This document shows, in pieces, positions 34,157-42,268 of a stretch of DNA of 64,000 nt. A model generated the notes under the pieces. The model did not search any database, was not told the origin of the DNA, and saw only the letters and a program-made list of their open reading frames with translations. Within the stretch, counting starts at the first letter, position 1. Each line of letters begins with the position of its first letter. A program made the position numbers and the translations under genes. Source of the DNA: Chryseolinea sp. H1M3-3 (lineage in GTDB: Bacteria > Bacteroidota > Bacteroidia > Cytophagales > Cyclobacteriaceae); NCBI RefSeq assembly GCF_029360725.1, contig NZ_JARKMY010000010.1, forward strand, positions 62,001 through 126,000. Reading direction: 5' to 3'.

Positions 34157-36364
34157 TTAAGCCGCAGGTAATATAACTATAAATTCAGAGCCTATGTTTT
34201 CCTTGCTCTTTGCGGTTATAAATCCTTTATGATTAGTTACAATTTTTCTACAAATCGCTAAACCAATACCAGTTCCTTCATAATCTGTTCTGCCATGCAA
34301 ACGCTGGAAAATATTAAAAATCTTATCTATGAATCTTTCGTCGAATCCAATGCCATTATCTTTAACAGTAATCTTCACATAAGCGTTATCCGGCAGGGAA
34401 ACATTAAATTCTTTTTTTATCTCCTGCCATTTTATTGGCTTTCCATATACTTCAACAATTGGAATTTCATTCGGTTTATGGAATTTTACAGCATTATTAA
34501 TTAAGTTTTGAAATAAGCGCTTGATCTGTATTTTTTCGCCCGTTACCGAGGGCAAGCCGCCAATCTTAATCACTGCATTTTCCCGTTTAATTTGGATATC
34601 AAGATCCTCATAAATTTCCGTCATAATTTGATCCATGTCCAACTGCTGAAAAACTTCGCCGCTTCGTGAAACACGTGAAAATGACAGCAAATCTTCAATT
34701 AACGTCTGCATGCGTGACGAAGCAGACTGCATTCGTTTAATATAATCCTCTCCCGGGCCATCTAGTTTCTGTTTATACCGCGACACAAGTCGATCACCAA
34801 ATGCCCTTATCTTACGAAGTGGCTCTTGCAAATCATGCGAGGCCACATACGCAAACTGTTCAAGATCTTCATTAGAACGTTTCAGCTCCGCAGTGTATTG
34901 CTCTAATTGTGTTTCGTACATCTTCTGATCTGTGACATCAATGACAGTACCTAATATATCAACACCCGACTTTACATTTGCCTCTCTAGGTTTAGATGTC
35001 ATGGACAGATATTTCAATACGCCTTGCACTTCTATCCTGAACTCAAGTGTTTTACCGTCGTGATCATCGACAATTTCATCAATGAATTTTTCTACCGCAC
35101 CCTGGTCCTCCGGGTAAACATTTTCCTGAAAAGAATTCCACGAAGGGATAAATGTGTTCGGGTCTTTGTCCAGTATTTTATACAAACCATCAGACCACAA
35201 CAACGATTGATTAGCTGCATCCCATTTCCAGCTTCCCATATTTGCCAGCGCTTCCGCTTCTTTCAGCAACAAACCACGCTCTTCAAGAATAAGACGTTGC
35301 TGTTTTTGATTGGTATTATTGGAAAACGTGACCACGAACCCATCTTCCAATTTAACAACGGTGATGTTATACCATCCCACATATGGGTCGCCTTGCCTAA
35401 AAAGTTGTTCAACCTGTTTGGGCTGACCAGTCTCCACTACTTCTTTGTAAATATCAAACAAGCCTTCAGATCGCACATTGGGAAAAATAGACAGCAGATT
35501 TTTCCCTATAAGATCCTTTTCGGCTCTGCCTGTTGCTTTTGAAGCAATTTCGTTGGATAAAACCAACGCAAAATCTTCTATACCTCTTGTGTTTTTATTG
35601 CGAATAGCACTGAAGGCCATAATTCCGTCAAGCGAATTATCAAGAACACTTCGCAATGTCTTTTGTGTAAATTCGCGGATACCGACTTCACTTCTAAGCG
35701 TGAGAATATTTTCATTCAATCTCGCTTCCGCTATACGCTGTCTTTCTAACGCGTCCATGACTTTTGAAAATAAAAAGGATACTCCCCCTAATGCAACTAA
35801 AGTATAAAGTAACAGCGCAAGGGGTGCAATGTTTCGAAAATCCGTTTCACTCGTTAGACGTGTCTCAAAAATCTTCCCTTCTTCATTTGAAATACGCCGT
35901 ATGATGTCGCGGATTTCATTCATGTTACTTCTTCCTTGGAATAGCAAGGGCTTCTCTTCGGCAGTCAAAAGCTCGTTTCCTGGATTTTTTATTGCGAGAA
36001 TTTTATTGATGATGGTGAACTGACGGTTAATTAGAATTTCTAATGTGTCAACTTTCCTGGAAATTACAATGTTGTTGCGCGTGAGGCTGTCGAGTGCGCG
36101 GATCTGAGCAGGCAAAACACTTACAGAACTATAATAAGGCGCTAAGTACAAAGTGTCTTTTGTAAGTTGAAAGCCTCGTTGGCCAATTTCAGCATCTTTA
36201 ATAGTAGAAAGCGTCTGTTCGAGTGATCTTAGAACTTCGCGCGAGTGGCGAATCAGATTTACCTCGGTCATGTAGTTGCTTAAATTTCTGTATGTCATCA
36301 GGCTCACTGCCACAAGCACCATCACGATGACCAAAAACATTAACTTAATATAGAAGTTCTTCAT
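34157..36364 (-). CDS. CHASE3-PAS sensor histidine kinase
   Basis: The 735-residue protein has TM1 (about 6-28), a periplasmic CHASE3 domain (about 35-175; GQRGFQLTKDTLYLAPYY) and TM2 (about 182-204). Two PAS-like domains follow (about 230-350 and 365-485, the second ending with DVTDQKMYETQL). The HisKA core is FAYVASHDLQEPLRKIRAFG with phospho-His in ASHDLQ. HATPase_c has NLINNAVKF, VKDNGIGFDE and GTGIGLAICRKI. It senses an extracytoplasmic cue of unknown nature. The gene heads the operon 36364 to 32229 and lies divergent from the outer-membrane barrel gene at 36498. Confidence 0.95.
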   Translation of the reverse strand: MKNFYIKLMFLVIVMVLVAVSLMTYRNLSNYMTEVNLIRHSREVLRSLEQTLSTIKDAEIGQRGFQLTKDTLYLAPYYSSVSVLPAQIRALDSLTRNNIVISRKVDTLEILINRQFTIINKILAIKNPGNELLTAEEKPLLFQGRSNMNEIRDIIRRISNEEGKIFETRLTSETDFRNIAPLALLLYTLVALGGVSFLFSKVMDALERQRIAEARLNENILTLRSEVGIREFTQKTLRSVLDNSLDGIMAFSAIRNKNTRGIEDFALVLSNEIASKATGRAEKDLIGKNLLSIFPNVRSEGLFDIYKEVVETGQPKQVEQLFRQGDPYVGWYNITVVKLEDGFVVTFSNNTNQKQQRLILEERGLLLKEAEALANMGSWKWDAANQSLLWSDGLYKILDKDPNTFIPSWNSFQENVYPEDQGAVEKFIDEIVDDHDGKTLEFRIEVQGVLKYLSMTSKPREANVKSGVDILGTVIDVTDQKMYETQLEQYTAELKRSNEDLEQFAYVASHDLQEPLRKIRAFGDRLVSRYKQKLDGPGEDYIKRMQSASSRMQTLIEDLLSFSRVSRSGEVFQQLDMDQIMTEIYEDLDIQIKRENAVIKIGGLPSVTGEKIQIKRLFQNLINNAVKFHKPNEIPIVEVYGKPIKWQEIKKEFNVSLPDNAYVKITVKDNGIGFDERFIDKIFNIFQRLHGRTDYEGTGIGLAICRKIVTNHKGFITAKSKENIGSEFIVILPAA

Positions 36365-36497
36365 ATGGGGTTCGTGATCTACAATTGTAGAAAAAAATCT
36401 ATTGAAAGGAATTCATACCATTAAAATTTCGCTTGATTCGATATTTTTTTCCTGGCTTACTATTTACAATAGCCAATGCAAACAACCCAATATTACT

Positions 36498-37139
36498 ATG
36501 ACTAAAATATTAAAGATTCTAACAGTATTCTGCTTACTTGGTTCTGCAAGCCTGCTTTCTTCCGATGTATATGCCCAAATCAAAGGTGGAATAAAAGGCG
36601 GTTTAAACGTAAGCAATTTGTATGTGGACGAGGTCGATGATGAAAATGCACGGTTTGGATTTAATATTGGATTCTATGGTCAGGTATTATCATCAGATGC
36701 TTTTGCGATTCAGCCCGAATTATTATTCTCAACAAAAGGGTCAAAAGTTGAGTATGGTGGAAATTTTTTCGATCAAACCATAAAGTATAATTTAAGTTAC
36801 CTAGACCTACCGGTATTGGCGGTTTTTAAATTAGGTGAATCGGCAGAAATTCACATTGGGCCTTATGCGAGTTATTTGTTAGGCGCCAGTATTTCTCACG
36901 AAGGCAATTTAGGGAATGACGTTGATGAAATTGACAAAGATCACCTTAAATCTTTTGACTATGGATTGGCAGGTGGCTTTGGCCTTAATTTCGGAAACTT
37001 CCAGGTGGGAGCTCGATATAATTATGGGTTGGCAAAAATTGCCGACAGCGATGCTGCAGAATTATTAATAGGAGATTCAAAAAATTCAGTCGCTCAGATT
37101 TATCTGGCGCTCAATTTGGGCAATAAGAATGATGATTGA
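36498..37139 (+). CDS. PorT-like outer-membrane beta-barrel protein
   Basis: The 213-residue protein has a signal peptide (MTKILKILTVFCLLGSASLL, ending VYAQ) and then alternating beta strands with Gly turns: GGIKGGLNVSNLY, IQPELLFSTKGSK, LSYLDLPVLAVF, FNFGNFQVGARYNYG, ending NLGNKNDD. That is the outer-membrane beta-barrel family (OMP_b-brl_2) common in Bacteroidota. Function unknown. The frame extends upstream to 36402, but only the ATG at 36498 gives a signal peptide. A bidirectional terminator follows. Confidence 0.92.
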   Translation: MTKILKILTVFCLLGSASLLSSDVYAQIKGGIKGGLNVSNLYVDEVDDENARFGFNIGFYGQVLSSDAFAIQPELLFSTKGSKVEYGGNFFDQTIKYNLSYLDLPVLAVFKLGESAEIHIGPYASYLLGASISHEGNLGNDVDEIDKDHLKSFDYGLAGGFGLNFGNFQVGARYNYGLAKIADSDAAELLIGDSKNSVAQIYLALNLGNKNDD

Positions 37140-37163
37140 GGAGTTTGGTTTTAAGTTAGGGGT

Positions 37164-37198
37164 AAAAGCATCCGCCGTACGGCGGATGCTTTTTTTTA
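37164..37198 (+). terminator. Bidirectional terminator, barrel gene and sigma-54 activator gene
   Basis: AAAGCATCCGCCG-TA-CGGCGGATGCTTT is a perfect 13-bp stem ending in eight T residues on the plus strand. It touches the stop codon of the convergent activator gene. Confidence 0.92.
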
Positions 37199-38581
37199 TG
37201 CATGAATGTTATAAAGTTTAAGTTTATTGTACAGCGTCTTTCGATCGATTTTTAAGAGTTCTGCTGCTTTTGACTTGTTGTAGTTAACTTTTTCGAGCAC
37301 ATCGATTATTGCTTGCCTTTCCGCTGATCCAGCGATTGACTTTAGTAATCCAACGCTATCGTCTGCCATATCGCCTGGAAGGATAAGCGTCGAATGTGCT
37401 TGTATTATTTCTTGAGGTAAACTGTCAGACTGAACTTCGTCACCAACGGTGAGTAACACTGATCTTCTAACGACGTTGTTTAATTCACGGAGATTACCAT
37501 ACCAGAAGTAATTCGTAATTTGTGTAAGGACTTCAGGCGAAAATGATTTAACATTTTTATGCAAAGCCTGATTCGCCTTCTCTAAAAAATAGTTAGCAAA
37601 GATCAAGATATCATCCTTCCGCTCGCGAAGTGGCGAAAGCTGGATCTTAAATTCATTCAGACGATGATAAAGATCTTCTCTGAATCTTCCTTCTTTTACA
37701 GACTTCGTCAGATCCTCGTTGGTAGCCGCAATGATGCGGACGTCGATAGGAATATCCTTTGTCGCACCAATTCTTTTTATTCTTCGCTCCTGAATTACAC
37801 GGAGTAACTTGATTTGATTTTCATATGACAAATTTCCAATCTCATCAAGGAAGATTGTTCCGCCATTAGCAACTTCAAAGCTTCCCTGTTTGTCATTAAC
37901 GGCGCCTGTAAACGCACCTTTAATATGACCGAACAATTCACTTCCGGCAAGTTCCTTAGGAAGGGCGCCACAATCAATGGCTACGAAGGGATAGTTTGCG
38001 CGTTTGCTGTAACGGTGAATCGATTGTGCTACAAACTCCTTTCCGGTTCCAGTCTCACCGTTGATAATCACCGACATGTCTGAGGGAGCAATTAATTCTA
38101 TGTAACGTTGAACCGTTTGAGATTGTACACTCTTGCCAACAATATAGTTGAGAGGCTCGGCATGGACTTTATTTTTTCTTACCTCTGGTGTATTCTCAAC
38201 TTCCGATGAATTTCTTTTTTCATTCTTAGCAATTGTTTCTCGTATGGTAACAAGCAATTCATCGGGGTATAAAGGTTTCGTGACATAGTCATTTGCTCCA
38301 TATCTGAATGTTTCGACAGCTGTCCTGACATCGGAATAACCAGTTATGATAATAACAGCGACCGATGGCTGGAGTAATTTAATTTTTCGCAACATTTCCA
38401 CGCCTGTAAAATCAGGCAGACGATAATCACACAGGATTAAAGTATAGTCATGCGTTCTCAACAATTTAAGTCCTTCATCCCCTCTATGCGCTACGTCAAC
38501 TTCATAATTGTTTTTCGTAAGAAACTTTGACAATACTGTACAAATATCTTTATCGTCATCAATAATAAGTAGTCTTGGCAT
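37196..38581 (-). CDS. Sigma-54-dependent response regulator, NtrC family
   Basis: The 461-residue activator has REC (about 1-120; IDDDKDI pocket, phospho-Asp in LILCDYRLPDFTG, YVTKPLYPDE), an AAA+ domain (about 150-375; Walker A GETGTGKEF, GAFTGA loop for sigma-54 contact, Walker B GGTIFLDEIGN) and a Fis-type helix-turn-helix (SKAAELLKIDRKTLYNKLKL). All elements for opening sigma-54 promoters are intact. No cognate kinase is adjacent; the next gene, 24 bases upstream on the same strand, is a REC-only regulator. Targets may include the TGGCAY-like promoters of this window, but that is inference. Confidence 0.95.
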   Translation of the reverse strand: MPRLLIIDDDKDICTVLSKFLTKNNYEVDVAHRGDEGLKLLRTHDYTLILCDYRLPDFTGVEMLRKIKLLQPSVAVIIITGYSDVRTAVETFRYGANDYVTKPLYPDELLVTIRETIAKNEKRNSSEVENTPEVRKNKVHAEPLNYIVGKSVQSQTVQRYIELIAPSDMSVIINGETGTGKEFVAQSIHRYSKRANYPFVAIDCGALPKELAGSELFGHIKGAFTGAVNDKQGSFEVANGGTIFLDEIGNLSYENQIKLLRVIQERRIKRIGATKDIPIDVRIIAATNEDLTKSVKEGRFREDLYHRLNEFKIQLSPLRERKDDILIFANYFLEKANQALHKNVKSFSPEVLTQITNYFWYGNLRELNNVVRRSVLLTVGDEVQSDSLPQEIIQAHSTLILPGDMADDSVGLLKSIAGSAERQAIIDVLEKVNYNKSKAAELLKIDRKTLYNKLKLYNIHA

Positions 38582-38605
38582 ATCTGTTAATTTGTGCGAT
38601 GCTGT

Positions 38606-38965
38606 TTATTTGGTTAAGAAATTTAATTTTTCGAGCGACTCTGAAATGGATTTTTTCGTAAAAGGTTTCGCCATAAACAAAGTGGCCCCTTTCTGTAAAG
38701 CTTTCTGACGTTCGCTGTCATAAGCACTTATAATAATAATCTTTGATGATACGTTTGACTCTTTTAAAGAATGAATCAAATCGTATCCTGATCCATCAGC
38801 CAGATTCAAGTCTACAAACAAGAGATCATACGATACGATAGAAATTTTAGTCAGCGCTTCAGAAATGGATAATGCGTATGACGCATCAAAACCCATTTTA
38901 GTCAGATAGCGCGTAACCAATAGGCAAATCTCAATTTCGTCATCAACTACTAAGATCTTATTCAT
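38606..38965 (-). CDS. Single-domain response regulator
   Basis: A 119-residue REC-only protein: VVDDEIEI pocket, phospho-acceptor in LLFVDLNLADGSG, IIISAYDSE and FMAKPFT. It lacks an output domain. It is the gene before the sigma-54 activator and starts inside the stop codon of a small membrane-protein gene (four-base overlap), so three genes are coupled: membrane peptide, REC, activator. ATG 38965 (MNKILVVDDE) was chosen over a TTG at 38983. Confidence 0.92.
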   Translation of the reverse strand: MNKILVVDDEIEICLLVTRYLTKMGFDASYALSISEALTKISIVSYDLLFVDLNLADGSGYDLIHSLKESNVSSKIIIISAYDSERQKALQKGATLFMAKPFTKKSISESLEKLNFLTK

Positions 38966-39189
38966 GAATTGATTTTTACCCAATCCCTTCCTCTATTTAC
39001 TGCCGACCACTCAATTCGATGCTTAGTTGGCGCATTGGACATTCTATGTTTTGAATACGTTAAAGTTAATTTGCTTTCAATTGATTTCTTTTTCAATGGA
39101 AAAAATATTCTAAACAACACGATTGCAAATACGGCACTTCCCAGGTAAGTGCCCGCAATGAGGCTAATACTGAAAATGAGGTCCCACAT
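38962..39189 (-). CDS. Small single-pass membrane protein upstream of the regulator pair
   Basis: A 75-residue protein with one N-terminal membrane helix (SLIAGTYLGSAVFAIVLFRI, then FFPLKKK) and a basic, hydrophilic tail of about 40 residues (cytoplasmic by the positive-inside rule). No family recognised. It overlaps the REC gene by ATGA coupling, making it the first gene of the REC-activator unit. It could be a membrane anchor or sensor peptide for those regulators; nothing in its sequence proves it. Confidence 0.6.
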   Translation of the reverse strand: MWDLIFSISLIAGTYLGSAVFAIVLFRIFFPLKKKSIESKLTLTYSKHRMSNAPTKHRIEWSAVNRGRDWVKINS

Positions 39190-39276
39190 AAGAATAATTT
39201 ATACACCACTCGAAAAAATCATGCCACCAGTAATTTTCACCTTTTGAAGACATTTTAAAAGCAGAGTGCGTACATT

Positions 39277-39297
39277 ATTACCCGAAAAATGGGTAAT
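39277..39297. repeat. 7-bp inverted repeat in the spacer before the lmo0937-type gene
   Basis: ATTACCC-GAAAAAT-GGGTAAT lies 105 bases upstream of the small membrane gene at 39402, a position suited to an upstream activator site, and is equally near the divergent start at 39189. Confidence 0.4.
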
Positions 39298-39354
39298 TTA
39301 TACTACACTTTTTGTTAAACATCATTCATAATCGTTGTAATCGCCTGTTTTTAA

Positions 39355-39370
39355 TGGCATGAAATTTTAC
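39355..39370 (+). promoter_or_regulatory. TGGCAT-type promoter candidate
   Basis: TGGCATGAAATTTTAC, 32 bases before the ATG at 39402. The TGGCA part matches a sigma-54 -24 box; the -12 GC is absent. Confidence 0.3.
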
Positions 39371-39401
39371 CACCCATGTTCATAACTAAAAATTATATCA
39401 T

Positions 39402-39554
39402 ATGAGCAATCTACTTTATGCCATTGCAGTAATATTATTAATTGCTTGGGCTCTAGGTTTTTTTGTTTACAGTGTAGGGTCATTAATACATATTTTATTG
39501 GTCATTGCTGTAATTGCAATTATTTTCAGATTGATTCGTGGCGAGAGAGTTTAA
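39402..39554 (+). CDS. lmo0937-family small membrane protein
   Basis: The 50-residue protein has two membrane helices: MSNLLYAIAVILLIAWALGF, the FFVYSVGSLIHI turn and LLVIAVIAIIFRLIRG with a basic end. This matches the lmo0937 family of short stress-associated membrane peptides, including the conserved WxLGFF...GxxIHxLLVIA pattern. It is monocistronic: a terminator hairpin follows at once and the promoter candidate is at 39355. Confidence 0.88.
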   Translation: MSNLLYAIAVILLIAWALGFFVYSVGSLIHILLVIAVIAIIFRLIRGERV

Positions 39555-39557
39555 CAA

Positions 39558-39604
39558 AAGGGGCATCTTAAAACCGGACTTGGACTTAGGATGCCCCTCT
39601 TTAT
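39558..39604 (+). terminator. Terminator hairpin overlapping the next gene's start
   Basis: AGGGGCATC and GATGCCCCT form a 9-bp stem with a 22-base loop, then CTTT. Its 3' end meets the ATG at 39603, so in readthrough RNA it would also fold at the ribosome site of the AsmA-like gene. Confidence 0.6.
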
Positions 39605-41168
39605 GAAAACACAATCGCGCCGCTTTCTTAAATGGGTATTCATCGGTATTGCCGGCCTTACATTAATATTACTGGTAGCCGGCTGGATTCTTTCGTTGTA
39701 TGCAAGTAAAAAAATCGAGACTGAACTTTATTCTGTTGGTGGAAAATTTGCCTCGCTTCAAATCAATCTATTTCTTCGACGCGTCACGCTTCATGATGTT
39801 GAATTTAGCTATCCACCTGGAGATACCTCTACAAACAGGAGTAAAGGGCATATAAAAAAGCTAAGGGTTTCCAACATTGGCATCTTTAAATATCTTAGCG
39901 ACAAACATTTGGATATTGGCAACATATCAATCGTCGATGGTGAGTTGACCATAAATAAGAATATTGAATTTAAGGATTCGTCCAATGCATCTAAGAAAAC
40001 GATATTAACGGGAGTAACATTGGGTCAGGTCACCCTCCAAAATCTTAAAACAAGTGTTGTTAACGATTCCTTGCCGGAATGGTCCGCTTCTGTCAATATA
40101 ACGCTAAAAAATATAGAATCTTCGGACACAGCTGAGATTTCAAACTTAATGGCGTATGCCATAGATGATTTTGAAGCCCATGTAAGCGACGTCGTTATTA
40201 ACGGTGGGGCTGGATTATATCAAACCCAGATTTCCGCTATTGATGTTAGCAGTGGAGACCAAACGTTGACTGTCGACTCTCTACTTCTTATCCCGCAACA
40301 TACCAAGTACAAATTCGCTCAAATCGCCGGTAAACAGATTGATAGAATAAATACCTTCATCAGAAAAATTCGAGTCGTTGGTTTTCATTTCGACGATCTT
40401 CGAGACAGTGCATTCATTGCATCAAAGGTTTATATCGATTCCGCGGAAATACTTTCTTTTAGGGACAAGCGCATGCCCTTCCGGGAAAAAGAAAACAAAC
40501 CTTTACCCATGGAGGCTTTGCGCAATTTGCCTTTCGCTATCGAGATTGATACCATCCAGGTCCGGGACGCAAAAATAACCTATGAAGAATTTCCGTCCGA
40601 GGGTTTTAAAAGCGGCACAGTTACGTTCGAGAATTTAAATGCCTCGTTCAGCAATGTAGTAAATCGCAGTTATTACAATAGGCCAGCACACTGCACCCTT
40701 ACTGCTAGCGCCCGTCTTATGGGGAAAGGGCAGATTGAAGCATCTTTTATCCTGCCCTTCGATGAAAAAAAGCCCTATCATGCCGAAGGCAAAGTGCATA
40801 GCATGGACCTTCATCATTTAAATCAACCGCTGGAGAACCTGGCGTTCATAAGCATAGAAACCGGAAAACTTAATCAGATAAATTTTAATTTCGATTACAC
40901 GGAAACATCATCCAACGGTAGGCTTACCATAAACTATGTAGACCTAAAGATTAACGGGTTGAAAAAAGAAAAATCTGCCGTGATAAATGATTTAAAAACG
41001 CTGCTGATTAATACAGTTTTAAAAAACGATAAAGACAAAAGTACACCAGTTGAAAAAAGAACTGGAACAATTTCTTTTGAAAGGGACAAGAAAAGGCAAA
41101 TCTTTAACTACTGGTGGAAGTCGTTGTTCTCAGGGATTAAAAATAGCGTGTTAGATACAGGGAAATAA
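39603..41168 (+). CDS. AsmA/DUF748-like envelope protein
   Basis: The 521-residue protein has one N-terminal membrane helix (FLKWVFIGIAGLTLILLVAG, then WILSLYASKKIE) and a long periplasmic region of repeating beta strands (LRRVTLHDVEF, LDIGNISIVDGELTINK, ITLKNIESS). That is the AsmA-like pattern of proteins that bridge or organise the envelope. The C-terminus is basic and short. The upstream ATG at 39591 is inside a terminator stem; the ATG at 39603 (MKTQSRRF) fits a normal positive-inside start. A related DUF748 protein is at 42269. Confidence 0.75.
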   Translation: MKTQSRRFLKWVFIGIAGLTLILLVAGWILSLYASKKIETELYSVGGKFASLQINLFLRRVTLHDVEFSYPPGDTSTNRSKGHIKKLRVSNIGIFKYLSDKHLDIGNISIVDGELTINKNIEFKDSSNASKKTILTGVTLGQVTLQNLKTSVVNDSLPEWSASVNITLKNIESSDTAEISNLMAYAIDDFEAHVSDVVINGGAGLYQTQISAIDVSSGDQTLTVDSLLLIPQHTKYKFAQIAGKQIDRINTFIRKIRVVGFHFDDLRDSAFIASKVYIDSAEILSFRDKRMPFREKENKPLPMEALRNLPFAIEIDTIQVRDAKITYEEFPSEGFKSGTVTFENLNASFSNVVNRSYYNRPAHCTLTASARLMGKGQIEASFILPFDEKKPYHAEGKVHSMDLHHLNQPLENLAFISIETGKLNQINFNFDYTETSSNGRLTINYVDLKINGLKKEKSAVINDLKTLLINTVLKNDKDKSTPVEKRTGTISFERDKKRQIFNYWWKSLFSGIKNSVLDTGK

Positions 41169-41184
41169 CTGTCGAATGAACTAA

Positions 41185-41511
41185 CTAATTTACCTTGCGG
41201 GGCCTGGGATTTACCTCGCTATAGTCATCCCCAGCTTCTATCCTATTTTCGGGTTCAGGTGAGGCAGCACTCGTTGCATCGTTGCTCACCGTTCCTGTTG
41301 ACTGAGCGTTATCTTCCCTATAGTTAACATCTTTGAGCTGCTCGTCTTCGTTGACGGCGCGATCATGCTGCTTCACATATTCCGGATTCCTCCGTTCAGG
41401 CACTGTTCTATTAAATTCTTCATGAGTTTCCGATGGTTTCTTGCGTGAAGGGGGCTCGTTACTGTAAGCCTTCGGTCTCTCTGTTTCAGTGGGGCTTTTT
41501 GGTCGTCTCAT
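41185..41511 (-). CDS. Hypothetical hydrophilic 108-residue protein
   Basis: A highly charged, Pro-, Glu-, Asn- and Arg-rich protein with no hydrophobic stretch (for example SRKKPSETHEEFNRTVPERR), so probably disordered. I recognise no family. A TTGGCATACTTATTTTAG box lies at 41560-41543, about 32 bases before the ATG, similar to those of neighbouring stress genes. Disordered, hydrophilic proteins of this kind are often stress-induced, but here that is inference. Confidence 0.6.
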   Translation of the reverse strand: MRRPKSPTETERPKAYSNEPPSRKKPSETHEEFNRTVPERRNPEYVKQHDRAVNEDEQLKDVNYREDNAQSTGTVSNDATSAASPEPENRIEAGDDYSEVNPRPRKVN

Positions 41512-41615
41512 AGTTTTCTTATTTGTACTTCTAGGACACTGACTAAAATAAGTATGCCAATTTTTGAAACCTCATAATGAAATTAATTCCTGTTTGGAAA
41601 AATTAATCTGGAGAA

Positions 41616-42266
41616 TTATTCCATTTCATGAGGAATATTTTCCCGACTTAGATTTTTTACCTCATGACGTTCGCGAACCGTCCCATATACGTAGTCCCAC
41701 AAGGGAGAGGACACGCCAAACAATAAGTCGCCCTCTTTATAATGATGAATGCTGTGATTAACCCATAATGCCTTTAAAAAGTTTTTCGGCGGTGCGTAAA
41801 CATGAACGACATAATGTATCAGCAAATAAAATGCATATCCAACCAAAAACCCCGGCAGAAAAGCAAACACATAATCACCTAGCACGAGCTTTAGCAGAAT
41901 CAAAAGTAAGGTTGCAATGGTAATACTAAGCAATGGAGGCATTGCCAGGCGGTCCTTGTCTTTAGGAAAATGGTGATGGACACCGTGAACCATGTATTGA
42001 AAATTTTTCCTCCATGTGGTGTAGGTGTCAAGATGAAAAAGATGACGATGCACTTGATATTCAACCCATGTAAAAGTCAACCATCCTGCAAAGAATAAAA
42101 CAATGGTAACACCAGCTTGCAAGTCCGTATAACGTACGTTCCATACGCAAAGCCCAAGTGCATACAAGAAAAATATGGTGACGGGAACTGCAATGTGTGT
42201 ACGTGTTAATTTCTCAAGAACCGGATTTGAAAAAAGTTGTTGGGTGCCCGTGTGTTGTGGTTTCAT
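41616..42266 (-). CDS. Fatty acid hydroxylase superfamily, FA2H-like
   Basis: The 216-residue integral membrane enzyme has about four helices and the di-iron histidine clusters HRHLFH, HGVHHHFP, HYVVH and NHSIHHY. The run HHHFPKDKDRLAMPP is typical of the Scs7/FA2H branch, which 2-hydroxylates the acyl chain of sphingolipids, rather than of sterol desaturases. Many Bacteroidota make sphingolipids or sulfonolipids, giving a plausible substrate. It starts 2 bases after the DUF748 gene and is the last gene of the operon YihY-DUF748-FA2H. Confidence 0.85.
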   Translation of the reverse strand: MKPQHTGTQQLFSNPVLEKLTRTHIAVPVTIFFLYALGLCVWNVRYTDLQAGVTIVLFFAGWLTFTWVEYQVHRHLFHLDTYTTWRKNFQYMVHGVHHHFPKDKDRLAMPPLLSITIATLLLILLKLVLGDYVFAFLPGFLVGYAFYLLIHYVVHVYAPPKNFLKALWVNHSIHHYKEGDLLFGVSSPLWDYVYGTVRERHEVKNLSRENIPHEME

Positions 42267-42268
42267 AG

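Noticed and set aside
36402-36497. N-terminal extension of the outer-membrane barrel protein
   Set aside because: The extra residues would bury the signal peptide; ATG 36498 gives a standard one.
39591-39602. Upstream ATG of the AsmA-like gene
   Set aside because: It lies inside the terminator stem and would add MPLF before an otherwise normal start.
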